The notes: generated from the sequence alone by a model not told the origin. Positions 52,436-61,794 are shown, counted from the stretch's first letter. The stretch: DNA of 64,000 nucleotides from Dyadobacter sp. NIV53 (GCF_019711195.1 NZ_CP081299.1:1860001-1924000); one strand, 5' to 3'. Made by a program: numbers and translations.

Positions 52436-54592
52436 CTAAACGTTCTGTAAGCTAAACGGCAGTTTCCGGATACGTTTCCCCGTCAAATCAAAAATTGCAT
52501 TTGTCAGTGCCGGAGCGAAAGGTGGCAATCCCGGTTCTCCTACCCCACCGGCATCTGCATCGTTGTCCATAATGTGTATGTCAATTGGGGGAATATCCGT
52601 AATGCGCGGCATTTGATAGGTGCTGAAATTATGGTCGACCGCCATGCCGTCTTTGAATTTAACCTGATGGATCGTCGCAGCGCCAAGTGCCATAACAACC
52701 GATCCTTCAATCTGTGCTTTGATTGTATCGGGATTCACATACCAGCCGCAATCCATCACCGCCCAAACCTGATCGACTTTCACACCGCCTGATTCCCGCT
52801 TTGAAACTTTTACGACCTGTGCTACGGTGCTGGAAAAACATTCAGTAATTGCCACCCCATACCCTGCACCCTTTGCCCTACTCTTCCAACCGGACACTTC
52901 TTCGATTTTATCAATCAGCTTTTGCAAACGATCTTCTTTCAAATAAGCGCGTCTGAAGTCCAGTGGATCTTTCCCCGCCTCCAATGCCAGTTCATCCAGA
53001 AAACTTTCATACGCAAAACCGTTCGTAGACGCATATACGGAGCGCCACCACATCGTCGGGATCGGTGTTTCAAAAGGAACGTCCATGATCGCCAGATTTT
53101 TGATCGACTCTGTGTAGGGTTTCAGAAAACCTTCCGAGGTACTGCGATTTGCAACGTCTTTTTTGCCACCACGCCAGTGATCATTATTTTGACCGGCCAT
53201 CCTGACTTTAAATGCATCGATCTCACCGTTATTGATCACACCTTCACACCGGTATGTAATTCCCGGACGGAATGGCCCCTGGGTTGCGTCATCCTCCCGC
53301 GTCCATACCACCTGCACCGGTCCTTTTATTTCTTTTGAAATTACAGCAGCTTCATGCGGATAATCCATAAAAGCTTTCCGTCCAAAACCGCCACCCAGAA
53401 ACGTCATATTCACAATCACTTTTTCTTTGGGAATCGACATTTCTTTACTGATATAATCCTGTACCCATTCCGGAGCTTGGATCGGCCCCCAAATTTCCAG
53501 CTTGTCATCATGATAGTGGGCTACGCAATTAAGCGGCTCCATCGCAGCATGATATTGGTATGGCGTCTCGTAAATAACATCTATTTTTTTAGACGCTTTT
53601 GCTATAATTTCATTCGGTTCACCCTGCTTTTTGAAAGTTAAGCCTTCCTGCGTTTGTAAAACTTCGGCCTGACGTTTGTAAATTTCTTCGGTGTCCAAAT
53701 GTTCAAATCCTGTATCGTCCCACTCCACTTTCAAAGCTTTTTTTCCCTGAATCGCTGCCCAGGTAGAATCTGCAACTACCGCCACACCTTCACGATAAGT
53801 ATCAAAAACGCCCATTTTTACTTTGAAAACATTTTTAACACCGGGTACTTGTCTGGTCTTTGTGTCATCAAAGCTCTTTACTTTTCCTCTTAATCTCGGG
53901 TTTCGTTCAACTGCTGCATACATCATGCCCGGAATCATTTTATCCAATCCAAAAACAGCAGAACCGTTGGTTTTCATTGGCGTATCCAACCGGCGCAATG
54001 GCTTTCCAATTAACTTGTAATCTGCACGTTTCTTCAAAACTACGTCTTTTGGAGCTTCCAGTTTTGATGCTGCTTCAACAAGTTCGCCATAATGCAGCCG
54101 TTTGCCAGAAGGCTTGTGAATGACATGACCACCTTCGGCGTAACATTCTATTTTCGGCACTCCCCATTTGGTTGCAGCAGCCTGGATCAGCATTTCACGT
54201 GCGGTTGCACTTAGTTTTAACAGATTTTTGTATGAACCTCTTACCGTTGAGCTACCACCTGTAACCTGATTTCCATATTTTTTGGCGTTGCCCGGAGCAA
54301 AGACCACATTGATTTCATTGAGATTTACTTCCAGTTCTTCTGCAACAATTTGCGGAACGGCCTGATAGGAACCCTGACCCATTTCTGCACGGTGGTCAAA
54401 AATCGTGACCTTACCTGATGCATCAATGTGTACCCAGGAATTCATCTCTACCCCGAAATTATTGGCTTCGGCAGCATTAATAATCTTTGCAGGTTTTGCA
54501 TTGCCCGGCCAGTAAAAGCCGAGCGAAAACACCGCGCCTGTGACAGCAGATGTTTTTAAAAAATTTCTTCTTGATACTGTTTGGTTGTCCAT
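52436..54592 (-). CDS. molybdenum hydroxylase large subunit, module 2
   Basis: About 718 residues from the ATG at 54592, which is chosen because it places the Tat motif SRRNFLKTS at residues 7-15; a longer frame to 54634 would bury the signal. Moco-binding motifs: 'FLGGGFGRKAFMDYPHEA', 'VYASTNGFAYESFLDE' and 'GGVGEPGLPPFAPALTNAIF' with the catalytic Glu. Domain content matches module 1, but the sequence is clearly different, so substrates probably differ. Electrons likely pass to the 2Fe-2S subunit and then to the cytochrome encoded between them. Periplasmic. Confidence 0.93.
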   Translation of the reverse strand: MDNQTVSRRNFLKTSAVTGAVFSLGFYWPGNAKPAKIINAAEANNFGVEMNSWVHIDASGKVTIFDHRAEMGQGSYQAVPQIVAEELEVNLNEINVVFAPGNAKKYGNQVTGGSSTVRGSYKNLLKLSATAREMLIQAAATKWGVPKIECYAEGGHVIHKPSGKRLHYGELVEAASKLEAPKDVVLKKRADYKLIGKPLRRLDTPMKTNGSAVFGLDKMIPGMMYAAVERNPRLRGKVKSFDDTKTRQVPGVKNVFKVKMGVFDTYREGVAVVADSTWAAIQGKKALKVEWDDTGFEHLDTEEIYKRQAEVLQTQEGLTFKKQGEPNEIIAKASKKIDVIYETPYQYHAAMEPLNCVAHYHDDKLEIWGPIQAPEWVQDYISKEMSIPKEKVIVNMTFLGGGFGRKAFMDYPHEAAVISKEIKGPVQVVWTREDDATQGPFRPGITYRCEGVINNGEIDAFKVRMAGQNNDHWRGGKKDVANRSTSEGFLKPYTESIKNLAIMDVPFETPIPTMWWRSVYASTNGFAYESFLDELALEAGKDPLDFRRAYLKEDRLQKLIDKIEEVSGWKSRAKGAGYGVAITECFSSTVAQVVKVSKRESGGVKVDQVWAVMDCGWYVNPDTIKAQIEGSVVMALGAATIHQVKFKDGMAVDHNFSTYQMPRITDIPPIDIHIMDNDADAGGVGEPGLPPFAPALTNAIFDLTGKRIRKLPFSLQNV

Positions 54593-54611
54593 AGTGTCGT
54601 TGATGAATGGG

Positions 54612-55256
54612 TTACTTTTTAGGCGCATAAGCACCTTTTTTGATCCATGTCAGCCATGCTTTTTTAAATTCAGCGTGACTCACTGGCGGCAAAGTTCTTC
54701 CTTCCCCAGGATTCCACACTGCAAGCACCAGCCCATCGTCTGCGTGTTCTATCAGCTTTTTGATGTCTTTATTGCCATTCTTTTTCTTGTCCATCAGCTG
54801 TATAGCAAGCTCATGAGCACTTTTCCCTTCGAAAACCATCTTCATAGCAGCAGGCGGCAAATGCCAGTCGGGGTTACCAGGAGGTGTATGCAAACCCGGT
54901 GTATTGGTTTCCTGGTGGCAATTCGAGCATTTCATCGCATACACACCTTTACCTTCTACACCACGTTTAGGTCCCATAACATGTAAATGACTGTCATCGC
55001 CTTGTAATGGTATATCACCAGCCGGGTGACAGTTCATACAGCGGGGACTCATCAACGTCTTATATACCGTTTCAAATGCTTTGACAGATTCGATACTGTC
55101 CCGGTTAATAGTACTGAAGGTGATTTTTTTCACCGGTGCTTCGTCTTTTTTAAACGCGGACGCTCCTACGGCGATGATAAATACTAATATGGACAGCACA
55201 GCGGCTGTCTTTACGGAAACGAAATTACCCGTTCCGGCTTTTGGATCTTGCTTCAT
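54612..55256 (-). CDS. membrane-anchored cytochrome with two CxxCH sites
   Basis: 214 residues with one N-terminal membrane helix (about 15-35) and a periplasmic part. Two haem c attachment sites: CMNCH at 73-77 and CSNCH at 110-114. The 'RCMNCHPAGDIPL' surroundings are typical of cytochromes found beside isoquinoline oxidoreductase-type enzymes. It lies between the two molybdenum hydroxylase subunit genes (gaps 24 and 19 bp), so it is the likely electron acceptor carrying electrons to the respiratory chain. Confidence 0.88.
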   Translation of the reverse strand: MKQDPKAGTGNFVSVKTAAVLSILVFIIAVGASAFKKDEAPVKKITFSTINRDSIESVKAFETVYKTLMSPRCMNCHPAGDIPLQGDDSHLHVMGPKRGVEGKGVYAMKCSNCHQETNTPGLHTPPGNPDWHLPPAAMKMVFEGKSAHELAIQLMDKKKNGNKDIKKLIEHADDGLVLAVWNPGEGRTLPPVSHAEFKKAWLTWIKKGAYAPKK

Positions 55257-55280
55257 ATAATAAGATTTAGATGTCTGGAA

Positions 55281-55760
55281 TTAGCCCTGCGGAGCTGCTT
55301 TTTTCTGCGCTTCTGCGGCCAGATGAATCGCTGCACGAATACGCAGATACGTACCACACCGGCATATGTTACCTGCCATGCCATCATCGATATCCTTATC
55401 AGTCGGATTAGGATTTTCACGCAGCAGAACAACCGCGGACATGATCTGTCCTGAATGACAATACCCACATTGAGGAACATCTATTTCCTGCCAGGCTTTT
55501 TGCACCGGGTGAGAATTCGTTTCCGATAAACCCTCAATTGTTACGACTTGCTTACCTACTGCCCTACTTACTTTGGTGACACATGACCGGACAGCTTCTC
55601 CGTCCAGATGCACCACGCAAGCACCGCACTGGGCTACGCCGCAGCCATATTTTGTGCCTTTCAGACCAGCCAGATCCCGGATTGCCCACAGGAGCGGCAT
55701 TTGAGGATCCGCTTCGAGGGGATACTCTTTTTTGTTGATACTTAAAGTGATTTTCGCCAT
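55281..55760 (-). CDS. 2Fe-2S subunit of molybdenum hydroxylase, module 2
   Basis: 159 residues. Same cysteine layout as the module 1 subunit at identical residue numbers: Cys40, 45, 48, 60 for the ferredoxin-like cluster and Cys98, 101, 133, 135 for the helical domain. The C-terminus is slightly longer ('AEAQKKAAPQG'). It is followed by the cytochrome and large-subunit genes. The near-identical length and numbering of the two small subunits suggests duplication of an ancestral module. Confidence 0.95.
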   Translation of the reverse strand: MAKITLSINKKEYPLEADPQMPLLWAIRDLAGLKGTKYGCGVAQCGACVVHLDGEAVRSCVTKVSRAVGKQVVTIEGLSETNSHPVQKAWQEIDVPQCGYCHSGQIMSAVVLLRENPNPTDKDIDDGMAGNICRCGTYLRIRAAIHLAAEAQKKAAPQG

Positions 55761-55774
55761 GGTGAGTTAGTTTA

Positions 55775-56494
55775 TTATTTTCTTGTACTCGTAATTCTTT
55801 CTAAAACTTGCATGCCTGCAGCCGCTTCATTTTTTCCTATTTTGATCTCAATGATTGAAAGTAATTGCCGGATCTGTTGCTCCGTAAACCCCAAATTCAG
55901 GCAAATTCCTATATGCCCGCCCAACTGAGATTCTACACCTCCCAGTGCGGTCAGGGCAGATATTGTGGAAAGCTCCCGCTGCTTGTTGTCAAGTACTCCG
56001 CGGGTAAATATATCATTGAAAAGATGTTCTTTTAAAAGCGTATCAATCGCAGGGATAAAAGCCGCATATCCGGTTTTTGGACCAGTTTCGGACCTTCCTG
56101 TGAGTGATTCCAGGACTTTTTTACCCGTTTGATATTTGTTAACGTCTGCCACTTTTGAAGGTTTCTGCCCTTCCGGATCAGCAATGCCTTTTGATTTTCT
56201 CTCAGTCAGCACGGTATTAAATGTGTTAATTCCGTTCAAACTTCTGGGAAAACCACAGTAGGCCGACAAGTGAATAAGCTCTTCTTTAACCTCGTTAATA
56301 GTAAGACCGGCTATCAATCCTTCATTCAATGCCTGCTTCAAACCTTGCAAATCCCCTTTTGCAGTGAATGCAGAAATGGATACGATGCTTCGCTGCTTCG
56401 TATCCAAACTATCACTTTTAAAGGTTTTATTAGCAGCCGCCACTTCATTGAAAATGAACGCTGAAATAATCATCAATATCCTCTTTGGCCTCAT
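55775..56494 (-). CDS. exported carboxymuconolactone decarboxylase-like protein
   Basis: 239 residues with a hydrophobic N-terminal segment ('ILMIISAFIFNEVAAANK') that looks like a signal peptide. Two carboxymuconolactone decarboxylase-type helical repeats follow (about 30-110 and 140-235, with 'LIHLSAYCGFPRSLNGI' and 'GGHIGICLNLGF'). The AhpD-type CxxC pair is missing in both, so a peroxidase-like thiol role is unlikely; a lactone decarboxylase or dimer-scaffold role is possible. Its start overlaps the flavodoxin stop by 4 bp (ATGA), showing translational coupling. Confidence 0.87.
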   Translation of the reverse strand: MRPKRILMIISAFIFNEVAAANKTFKSDSLDTKQRSIVSISAFTAKGDLQGLKQALNEGLIAGLTINEVKEELIHLSAYCGFPRSLNGINTFNTVLTERKSKGIADPEGQKPSKVADVNKYQTGKKVLESLTGRSETGPKTGYAAFIPAIDTLLKEHLFNDIFTRGVLDNKQRELSTISALTALGGVESQLGGHIGICLNLGFTEQQIRQLLSIIEIKIGKNEAAAGMQVLERITSTRK

Positions 56495-57084
56495 ATCATT
56501 TTAAGTTTTTGCAGCCACTTTTTTATATCAGTCTCCGTCTGCTTTGCCTTGTCTTCTTTGATCATCAGCAGTTGCCCGTCCCTTTCAGATCCGCCTTTGG
56601 TTGTATAACCTTCCAGTACTTTGCATTCAGGACAAAGTTCTTTCACCGTTTCGAAAGTACTCCCAACACCATAACCTCCATTTGTGTTAAAAGGAATAAC
56701 CGTTTTACCGACCAGATCATATTGTTTCAAAAAGCTTTTCATAGGTGGCGGCAGTTTCATGCCCCAGGTAGGAAAGCCGACAAACACGACATCATATTTT
56801 TCAATATCCTCGATTTTCGTTTTCAAAGGCGGCAGGAAGCCAGTTTCATTTTCCCTTGCTACCTGGTCTACGGTTGCCTTGTAATTCTTCGGATAAGGCT
56901 TTGCCAGTACCAGCGATGTCAATGTTCCGCCTACATTTTTCTGGATCATTTCAGCTACCGCCTTCGTATTATTCGTTCTTGACAAATACACAATCAATAT
57001 CTTTTTAGGGGTTATTGATTGTGCATTTGCATTAGTCCAGGTCATAGCCGCAGCTAATATTATTGTAATAATTATGTTTTTCAT
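56491..57084 (-). CDS. exported flavodoxin
   Basis: 197 residues. A signal peptide ('IIITIILAAAMTWTNANAQ', about 4-22) precedes a flavodoxin-fold domain with the FMN phosphate loop 'VYLSRTNNTKAVAEMI' and 'VVFVGFPTWGMKLPPPM'. A periplasmic flavodoxin of this kind is a plausible one-electron carrier or quinone reductase for the neighbouring redox enzymes. It sits 2 bp after a Tat-exported aldo/keto reductase gene, and its stop overlaps the next start. Confidence 0.9.
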   Translation of the reverse strand: MKNIIITIILAAAMTWTNANAQSITPKKILIVYLSRTNNTKAVAEMIQKNVGGTLTSLVLAKPYPKNYKATVDQVARENETGFLPPLKTKIEDIEKYDVVFVGFPTWGMKLPPPMKSFLKQYDLVGKTVIPFNTNGGYGVGSTFETVKELCPECKVLEGYTTKGGSERDGQLLMIKEDKAKQTETDIKKWLQKLKMI

Positions 57085-57086
57085 AT

Positions 57087-58253
57087 TTATAGCTTCGGTG
57101 GTGCTTCTACACCCGATAGAGCTAAGACCCCGGCAGGCAAACGGGCTCCTAGGATTTCAATCGCTGATAATTCTGAATTAAACTGGCTGAGCTCACTTGC
57201 TGAAAATGTTATGCTATCTCCACCGTTATTTTCCAACATGTGCGCCATTTGTGTTGTCCCTGGAATTGGCACAATCCACGGTTTCTTGGCCATCAGCCAA
57301 GCCAACGATATCTGGGCAGGAGTTGCTTCTTTTTGTACAGCCCATTTTTTCACCAAATCTACAAGTCTCAAATTGTTAGGTAGATTCTCCGGCGAAAAAC
57401 GTGTCTCTGAGCCTCGAAGATCTCCGGGAGCGAAGCGTGTATTTGCATCCAGAGTTCCTGTTAGAAAGCCAACACCAAGCGGGCTCCAGCATACAAAGCC
57501 GATACCGAGCTCCTCACAAAGCGGAATGATCACATCTTCCGGTCCCCGCCATAATAGCGAGTATTCGTTTTGAATAGCTGTAACCGGATGAATAGCGTGT
57601 GCCCGTCTGACGGTTTGTGGCCCGGGTTCGGAAAATCCATAATGAAGCACCTTTCCCTGGTCAATCAGATCTTTGATTGCACCGGCAACGTCTTCAATGG
57701 GAACATTTGGATCTACCCGGTGCTGATATAGCAAGTCAATACGGTCGGTGCGAAGACGTGTAAGCATATTTTCTACAACGAGCCTGATATGTTCTGGACG
57801 GCTGTTCAAACCCGCTAGCTGACGACCGGTTTGCTGGTCAATATTCCAGCCATACTTTGTTTCTATAACGATGTTGTTTCGAAAAGAGGCGACCGCTTCG
57901 CCAAGGATACGTTCACTTTCCCAGGGGCCGTATGCTTCTGCTGTGTCAAACAAGGTAACACCCTTGTCATAAGCAGTCCTGATGATATTGAGCATTTCGG
58001 GTCTGGAAGGAACTGTGCCTTGATATGTACGATGCATGTTCTGCACACCAAGACCAATGCCGGATACTTCCAGTGTGCCACCCAGCCTTCGCCGGCTGCT
58101 GACCTGCTGATCAGGCAAATTGGTATCTCCTTCAGGTGAATGATCCGTGCAAGCAGTAGTCAGCAATGCTCCGCCTGCCAGACCTAAACCTGTCTTAAAA
58201 AAATTACGTCGGTTGAAACCTGTTTCTACTTTTTTACTGATTGTGTCTTCCAT
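57087..58253 (-). CDS. Tat-exported aldo/keto reductase (first)
   Basis: 388 residues. Tat motif NRRNFFKTG (about 14-22) is followed by a hydrophobic stretch ending LLTTAC, so the mature protein may be a Tat lipoprotein. The AKR barrel follows with Asp/Tyr in 'LFDTAEAYGPWESERI', Lys in 'IETKYGW' and His in 'LLYQHRVDPNVP'. The NADPH site near the C-terminus ('VPIPGTTQMAHMLENN') is intact. A nicotinamide-dependent enzyme outside the cytosol is unusual; it may be exported with bound cofactor. First gene of the operon AKR - flavodoxin - CMD - 2Fe-2S - cytochrome - Moco subunit - AKR. Confidence 0.9.
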   Translation of the reverse strand: MEDTISKKVETGFNRRNFFKTGLGLAGGALLTTACTDHSPEGDTNLPDQQVSSRRRLGGTLEVSGIGLGVQNMHRTYQGTVPSRPEMLNIIRTAYDKGVTLFDTAEAYGPWESERILGEAVASFRNNIVIETKYGWNIDQQTGRQLAGLNSRPEHIRLVVENMLTRLRTDRIDLLYQHRVDPNVPIEDVAGAIKDLIDQGKVLHYGFSEPGPQTVRRAHAIHPVTAIQNEYSLLWRGPEDVIIPLCEELGIGFVCWSPLGVGFLTGTLDANTRFAPGDLRGSETRFSPENLPNNLRLVDLVKKWAVQKEATPAQISLAWLMAKKPWIVPIPGTTQMAHMLENNGGDSITFSASELSQFNSELSAIEILGARLPAGVLALSGVEAPPKL

Positions 58254-58386
58254 GTTTGATATGATTGAAAAGATGAGTAGTCAAATATTCAAGGTAACCT
58301 GATGAAAGAGAAGGGAATTTATACAAACTGAAGACGGTAATCCTAAAAAAGGATTTTCCACTTCGTTGTTCAACTCATATTAATTA

Positions 58387-59289
58387 CTAAAATTGTTTCA
58401 CGAGCCAACTGTCAAAAGCAGGTATCCAATCTCCTCTATACCCATAACCGTGTGGCCAGTCTTGGAGAACAAGCGTTTCGACTGGTACGTTAGCCTGCTT
58501 GAGTGCAGTTACACAAGCTCCAAATTGCGTTACAAACGGATCGCGTGTACCATAACAAAAAAATGCAGGAGGCAGATTAGAATTTCTGAACCTTTCAACA
58601 TCCGTAGATGCTACGCTGAGTCTACCATAAAAAGAATAGATATGCCCGATTGCCGCTACGTTAGCTGAGATTCTGTCCAGTGAATCAGGAACATACCGGG
58701 TATCAAGTGATGAACCATTAACAGATCCTTTATAATTCAATGCCATTTCACCACAGAGGATGCCACCTGCTGAAAATCCCATGACAGCAATATCGTCTTC
58801 TTTAATTCCGTATTCACTTGCATGGAGCCTGACAAACCTAACTGCCCGGGCCAGATCCAATGCTCCTTCCTGCTGGGTATATGGGCTTAGCCGGTAGTTA
58901 ACTACAAAACTTTGATAGCCCAATTCGCTTAACGCCCTTGCCACAGGTGTTCCTTCTCCGTTATTATTGCGGAACTGAAAAGCACCACCAGCACAAATAA
59001 GCACGGCCCCTTTTATTGCAATTCCTTCTTTAACAGGGAAATATACCATAAACGGACGAAAATTGGGGCCATCAGGGTTCCCCGAGTTTGCTACTGACTG
59101 AGTGGTAGTGGTTGCAGGCATGTTACCTTGAGGCCAGAGAAGGATAGTCCCTTCACCAATTGGTGAGATGCTCGAAGTATCCGTTTCTGGCGGAGTTTCA
59201 ACAGAGGGTATATTAATTTCCGGTTTATCTGTGGTGCAAGCCGTAAACAATGGATAAATTATTAACAGCACTTTAAGATAATCAGTCAT
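58387..59289 (-). CDS. alpha/beta-hydrolase lipoprotein (esterase)
   Basis: 300 residues. Lipoprotein signal with Cys18 (PLFTAC), a short linker, then an alpha/beta-hydrolase of the BD-FAE/acetylxylan-esterase type: 'VLICAGGAFQF', nucleophile Ser in 'VMGFSAGG' near residue 170, Asp in 'TRDPFV' and His in 'WPHGYGYRG'. It probably removes acyl groups from carbohydrates or small esters at the cell envelope. It lies between two aldo/keto reductase operons with gaps of over 100 bp on both sides, so it may have its own promoter. Confidence 0.88.
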   Translation of the reverse strand: MTDYLKVLLIIYPLFTACTTDKPEINIPSVETPPETDTSSISPIGEGTILLWPQGNMPATTTTQSVANSGNPDGPNFRPFMVYFPVKEGIAIKGAVLICAGGAFQFRNNNGEGTPVARALSELGYQSFVVNYRLSPYTQQEGALDLARAVRFVRLHASEYGIKEDDIAVMGFSAGGILCGEMALNYKGSVNGSSLDTRYVPDSLDRISANVAAIGHIYSFYGRLSVASTDVERFRNSNLPPAFFCYGTRDPFVTQFGACVTALKQANVPVETLVLQDWPHGYGYRGDWIPAFDSWLVKQF

Positions 59290-59397
59290 AGATAATTATA
59301 TTTTGACATGCGTTAAAAATTCACATTCAACCTAAAACAGATTTCTAATCATCCAGCTAAAAAACCTGGCTTGCTCCAACTACTGACAGTCAAACAC

Positions 59398-60564
59398 CTA
59401 TTTCTTTACCGGCGCTTCAACATCGGAGAATGCAAGCACGAATTCCGGCAAACGAGCTCCTTTAATTTCAATTTTTGCCAGTTCTGTATTAAACTGAGTT
59501 AACTCGTCCACAGTAAACTTTACCGAATCTGCACCATTGTTTTCCAGCATGTGCGCCATTTGTGTTGTGCCTGGAATAGGCACAATCCATGGTTTTTGCG
59601 CCAAAAGCCATGCAAGTGATATCTGGGCTGCAGTGGCTTGTTTTTGCGCACCCCACTTTTTGACCAAATCCACAAGTGCCAGATTATTCGCAATATTCTC
59701 AGGGGAAAACCTGGATTCCCCACCGCGAATGTCACCCGGAGCATACTTTGTATTTGCATCAATAGCTCCCGTCAGAAACCCAACACCAAGTGGACTCCAT
59801 GGAACAAAGCCAATGCCCAATTCCTGGCAAAGCGGAATGATTACTTTTTCCGGTCCCCGCCATAAAAGAGAATATTCATTCTGAATCGCCGTTACCGGAT
59901 GAATGGCATGTGCCCGTCTAACCGTTTGTGGTCCTGGTTCTGATAGTCCGTAATGAAGTACTTTTCCTTCTTTGATAAGATCTTTAATTGCTCCCACAAC
60001 GTCTTCAATCGGAACATTTGGATCCACCCGGTGCTGATATAATAAATCTATACGGTCGGTTTTTAAACGTGTCAGCATTCCTTCAACTACCTCCTTAATA
60101 TGTTCCGGACGACTATTCAGACCTGGAAGACGCTGACCGGTTTTTTGATCAATATTCCAGCCATACTTGGTTTCAATAACCACTTTGTTCCGAATCGGGA
60201 CAAGTGCTTCACCCAGAATTTTTTCTACCTCAAAAGGACCGTAAGCCTCGGCAGCATCAAACAGCGTAACGCCATTATCATAAGCTGTCCGGATGATGTT
60301 GTGCATTTCAGTCCGGGAAGGGATCGTCGTTTGATAGGTGCGGCTCATATTCTGAACGCCCAAACCGATGCTGGAGACTTCAAGTTTGCCAAGCTTACGT
60401 CTTGTCGATACTTTTGTCTTCGGTGGCCTGGAGTTAGTACCTGCTGCACTTGCCGATGTTTGGCCGGCAGTAGACAGTAATGCCCCACCGGCTAGCGTCA
60501 ATCCTGTTTTTAGCAGATCGCGGCGGTTAAAACTTGAAGCAGATTGTTCTATTGAATTGTCCAT
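59398..60564 (-). CDS. Tat-exported aldo/keto reductase (second)
   Basis: About 388 residues from the ATG at 60564, chosen because it places the Tat motif NRRDLLKTG (about 14-22) at the usual distance. Ala-rich cleavage region ('AGQTSASAAG'), no lipobox Cys. AKR catalytic residues as in the first copy: 'LFDAAEAYGPFEVEKI', 'IETKYGW', 'LLYQHRVDPNVP'. The two Tat-AKRs are close paralogues and differ mainly at the N-terminus. The upstream gap contains a pair of LytTR-like repeats at 60633-60665. Confidence 0.9.
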   Translation of the reverse strand: MDNSIEQSASSFNRRDLLKTGLTLAGGALLSTAGQTSASAAGTNSRPPKTKVSTRRKLGKLEVSSIGLGVQNMSRTYQTTIPSRTEMHNIIRTAYDNGVTLFDAAEAYGPFEVEKILGEALVPIRNKVVIETKYGWNIDQKTGQRLPGLNSRPEHIKEVVEGMLTRLKTDRIDLLYQHRVDPNVPIEDVVGAIKDLIKEGKVLHYGLSEPGPQTVRRAHAIHPVTAIQNEYSLLWRGPEKVIIPLCQELGIGFVPWSPLGVGFLTGAIDANTKYAPGDIRGGESRFSPENIANNLALVDLVKKWGAQKQATAAQISLAWLLAQKPWIVPIPGTTQMAHMLENNGADSVKFTVDELTQFNTELAKIEIKGARLPEFVLAFSDVEAPVKK

Positions 60565-60632
60565 TGAAACATTGTTTGTAGGAACCAGAAGTTCTGGTAA
60601 TTTTTGTTGTTTTATAAATAGCAACGATTAGG

Positions 60633-60665
60633 TTCGATAACAATCCCTTATATATCGCCAACGAC
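60633..60665 (-). promoter_or_regulatory. CnAAC repeat pair before second Tat-AKR
   Basis: TTCGATAAC (AAC at 60639) and ATCGCCAACGAC (AAC at 60660), 21 bp apart, 70-100 bp upstream of the AKR start. Weaker than the other examples, but the spacing and orientation fit the family. Confidence 0.4.
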
Positions 60666-60679
60666 ATTTATGCAAACCA

Positions 60680-61156
60680 TTACTTAACTGCCCTGGCCAG
60701 CTTTGAGAAAGTGAGCGAGCCCATTGTCCATTTGCCATTTTCGTTGACATAAACCTCGGTCACCATAAACGGATTTACTACCTCGTTTCCTCCAACTACT
60801 GCCACCAGGTCTAAATCATTTAAAAGGATAGCAGTGTTGCCAATAAAATTGACAGAAGCCGAATGTACAGTTGCCTTTTTATACCAAATGTTACCCGATT
60901 TGATTACGTCTAATTCCCGGCTTTTACCCCAGCTGCCGCCCATGTGAACAAACATGGCTTTTTCATTGAATAAGGCATTAAGCTTATCCACATTCTTGTC
61001 AGACATCCATTGCCATTTATCTTTTGAGAGCGTGAGGATTTCCTGTTCCGATTTACCTGGCGTTTGTGCCTTCGAAGTTTCTGTAATGAAAATCAGAAAA
61101 TACAATCCAAGAACTGATACTTTCAGAAAGGTTTTTACAAATGTTTGAGTTTGCAT
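60680..61156 (-). CDS. exported NTF2-like protein
   Basis: 158 residues. Signal peptide ('VLGLYFLIFITETSKAQ', about 14-30), then a SnoaL/DUF4440-type NTF2 fold: 'SEQEILTLSKDKWQWMSDKN', 'LNALFNEKAMFVHMGGSWG', 'ATVHSASVNFIGNTAILLND' and 'GKWTMGSLTFSKL'. Members are small-molecule isomerases, hydrolases or binding proteins; the ligand is unknown. Its start lies 23 bp after the stop of the cupin gene and it is probably co-transcribed with it. Confidence 0.88.
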   Translation of the reverse strand: MQTQTFVKTFLKVSVLGLYFLIFITETSKAQTPGKSEQEILTLSKDKWQWMSDKNVDKLNALFNEKAMFVHMGGSWGKSRELDVIKSGNIWYKKATVHSASVNFIGNTAILLNDLDLVAVVGGNEVVNPFMVTEVYVNENGKWTMGSLTFSKLARAVK

Positions 61157-61179
61157 AAGTTCGTAGTTTAGGTTAAAAT

Positions 61180-61635
61180 CTATTTCTTACTGTTGTACTC
61201 CGCATCGGCAACTTTTTGCAGCCATATTGTTTTTCCTTTCTGCGCTGGTGAAGTAGCAATATAGGTTACGCCGCTTTCAGGAGTTGCTCCATGCCAATGT
61301 TCTATGCCCGGCTGGCATTTAACTACGTCCCCTCTTTTGACGGTTTGTTTTGTTTTGCCTTTTTCCTGATAATACCCTACGCCATCTGTAATGATAAGGA
61401 TCTGGCCTCCCGGATGGCTATGCCAGTTAAGCCTTGCACCAGGGTCAAAAATAGCAACCGACGTGCCGTAACTGAAAACACTATCAGCCGGACTTAATTC
61501 TGTGAGCCATACATCTCCTACATGATGTACATTAGCTGCTTTTTCACCTTTTGGAAATATAGGTGAAGTCTGCGCCACTGCCCGGTTAGACCATGCAGCG
61601 GATATTACAATCATTAATATCAATACCTTTTTCAT
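61180..61635 (-). CDS. exported cupin-domain protein
   Basis: 151 residues with a signal peptide ('LILMIVISAAWSNRAVAQ', about 5-22). A single conserved cupin barrel follows. The metal-binding pattern is visible as 'RLNWHSHPGGQILIITDGVG' (two His, then Gly-rich turn) and 'CQPGIEHWHGATPES' (third His). This type occurs beside aldo/keto reductases and CMD-like proteins in many genomes and is thought to bind or convert small carbonyl compounds. First gene of a two-gene unit with the NTF2-like protein. The promoter region carries three LytTR-like repeats. Confidence 0.9.
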   Translation of the reverse strand: MKKVLILMIVISAAWSNRAVAQTSPIFPKGEKAANVHHVGDVWLTELSPADSVFSYGTSVAIFDPGARLNWHSHPGGQILIITDGVGYYQEKGKTKQTVKRGDVVKCQPGIEHWHGATPESGVTYIATSPAQKGKTIWLQKVADAEYNSKK

Positions 61636-61794
61636 AATTCTTTATTTGTTATTTATCTTCTGGCTTTCTTTCGTCCGGCATTCATAATTTCCCACGATCC
61701 TATTATTTCTCATTTTTGAACATATGCAATTGCATGTAAAATGCTGCCACACTAACGCCGAATCTAAATATTTGAATCGTCATTTTCAGCTCAA

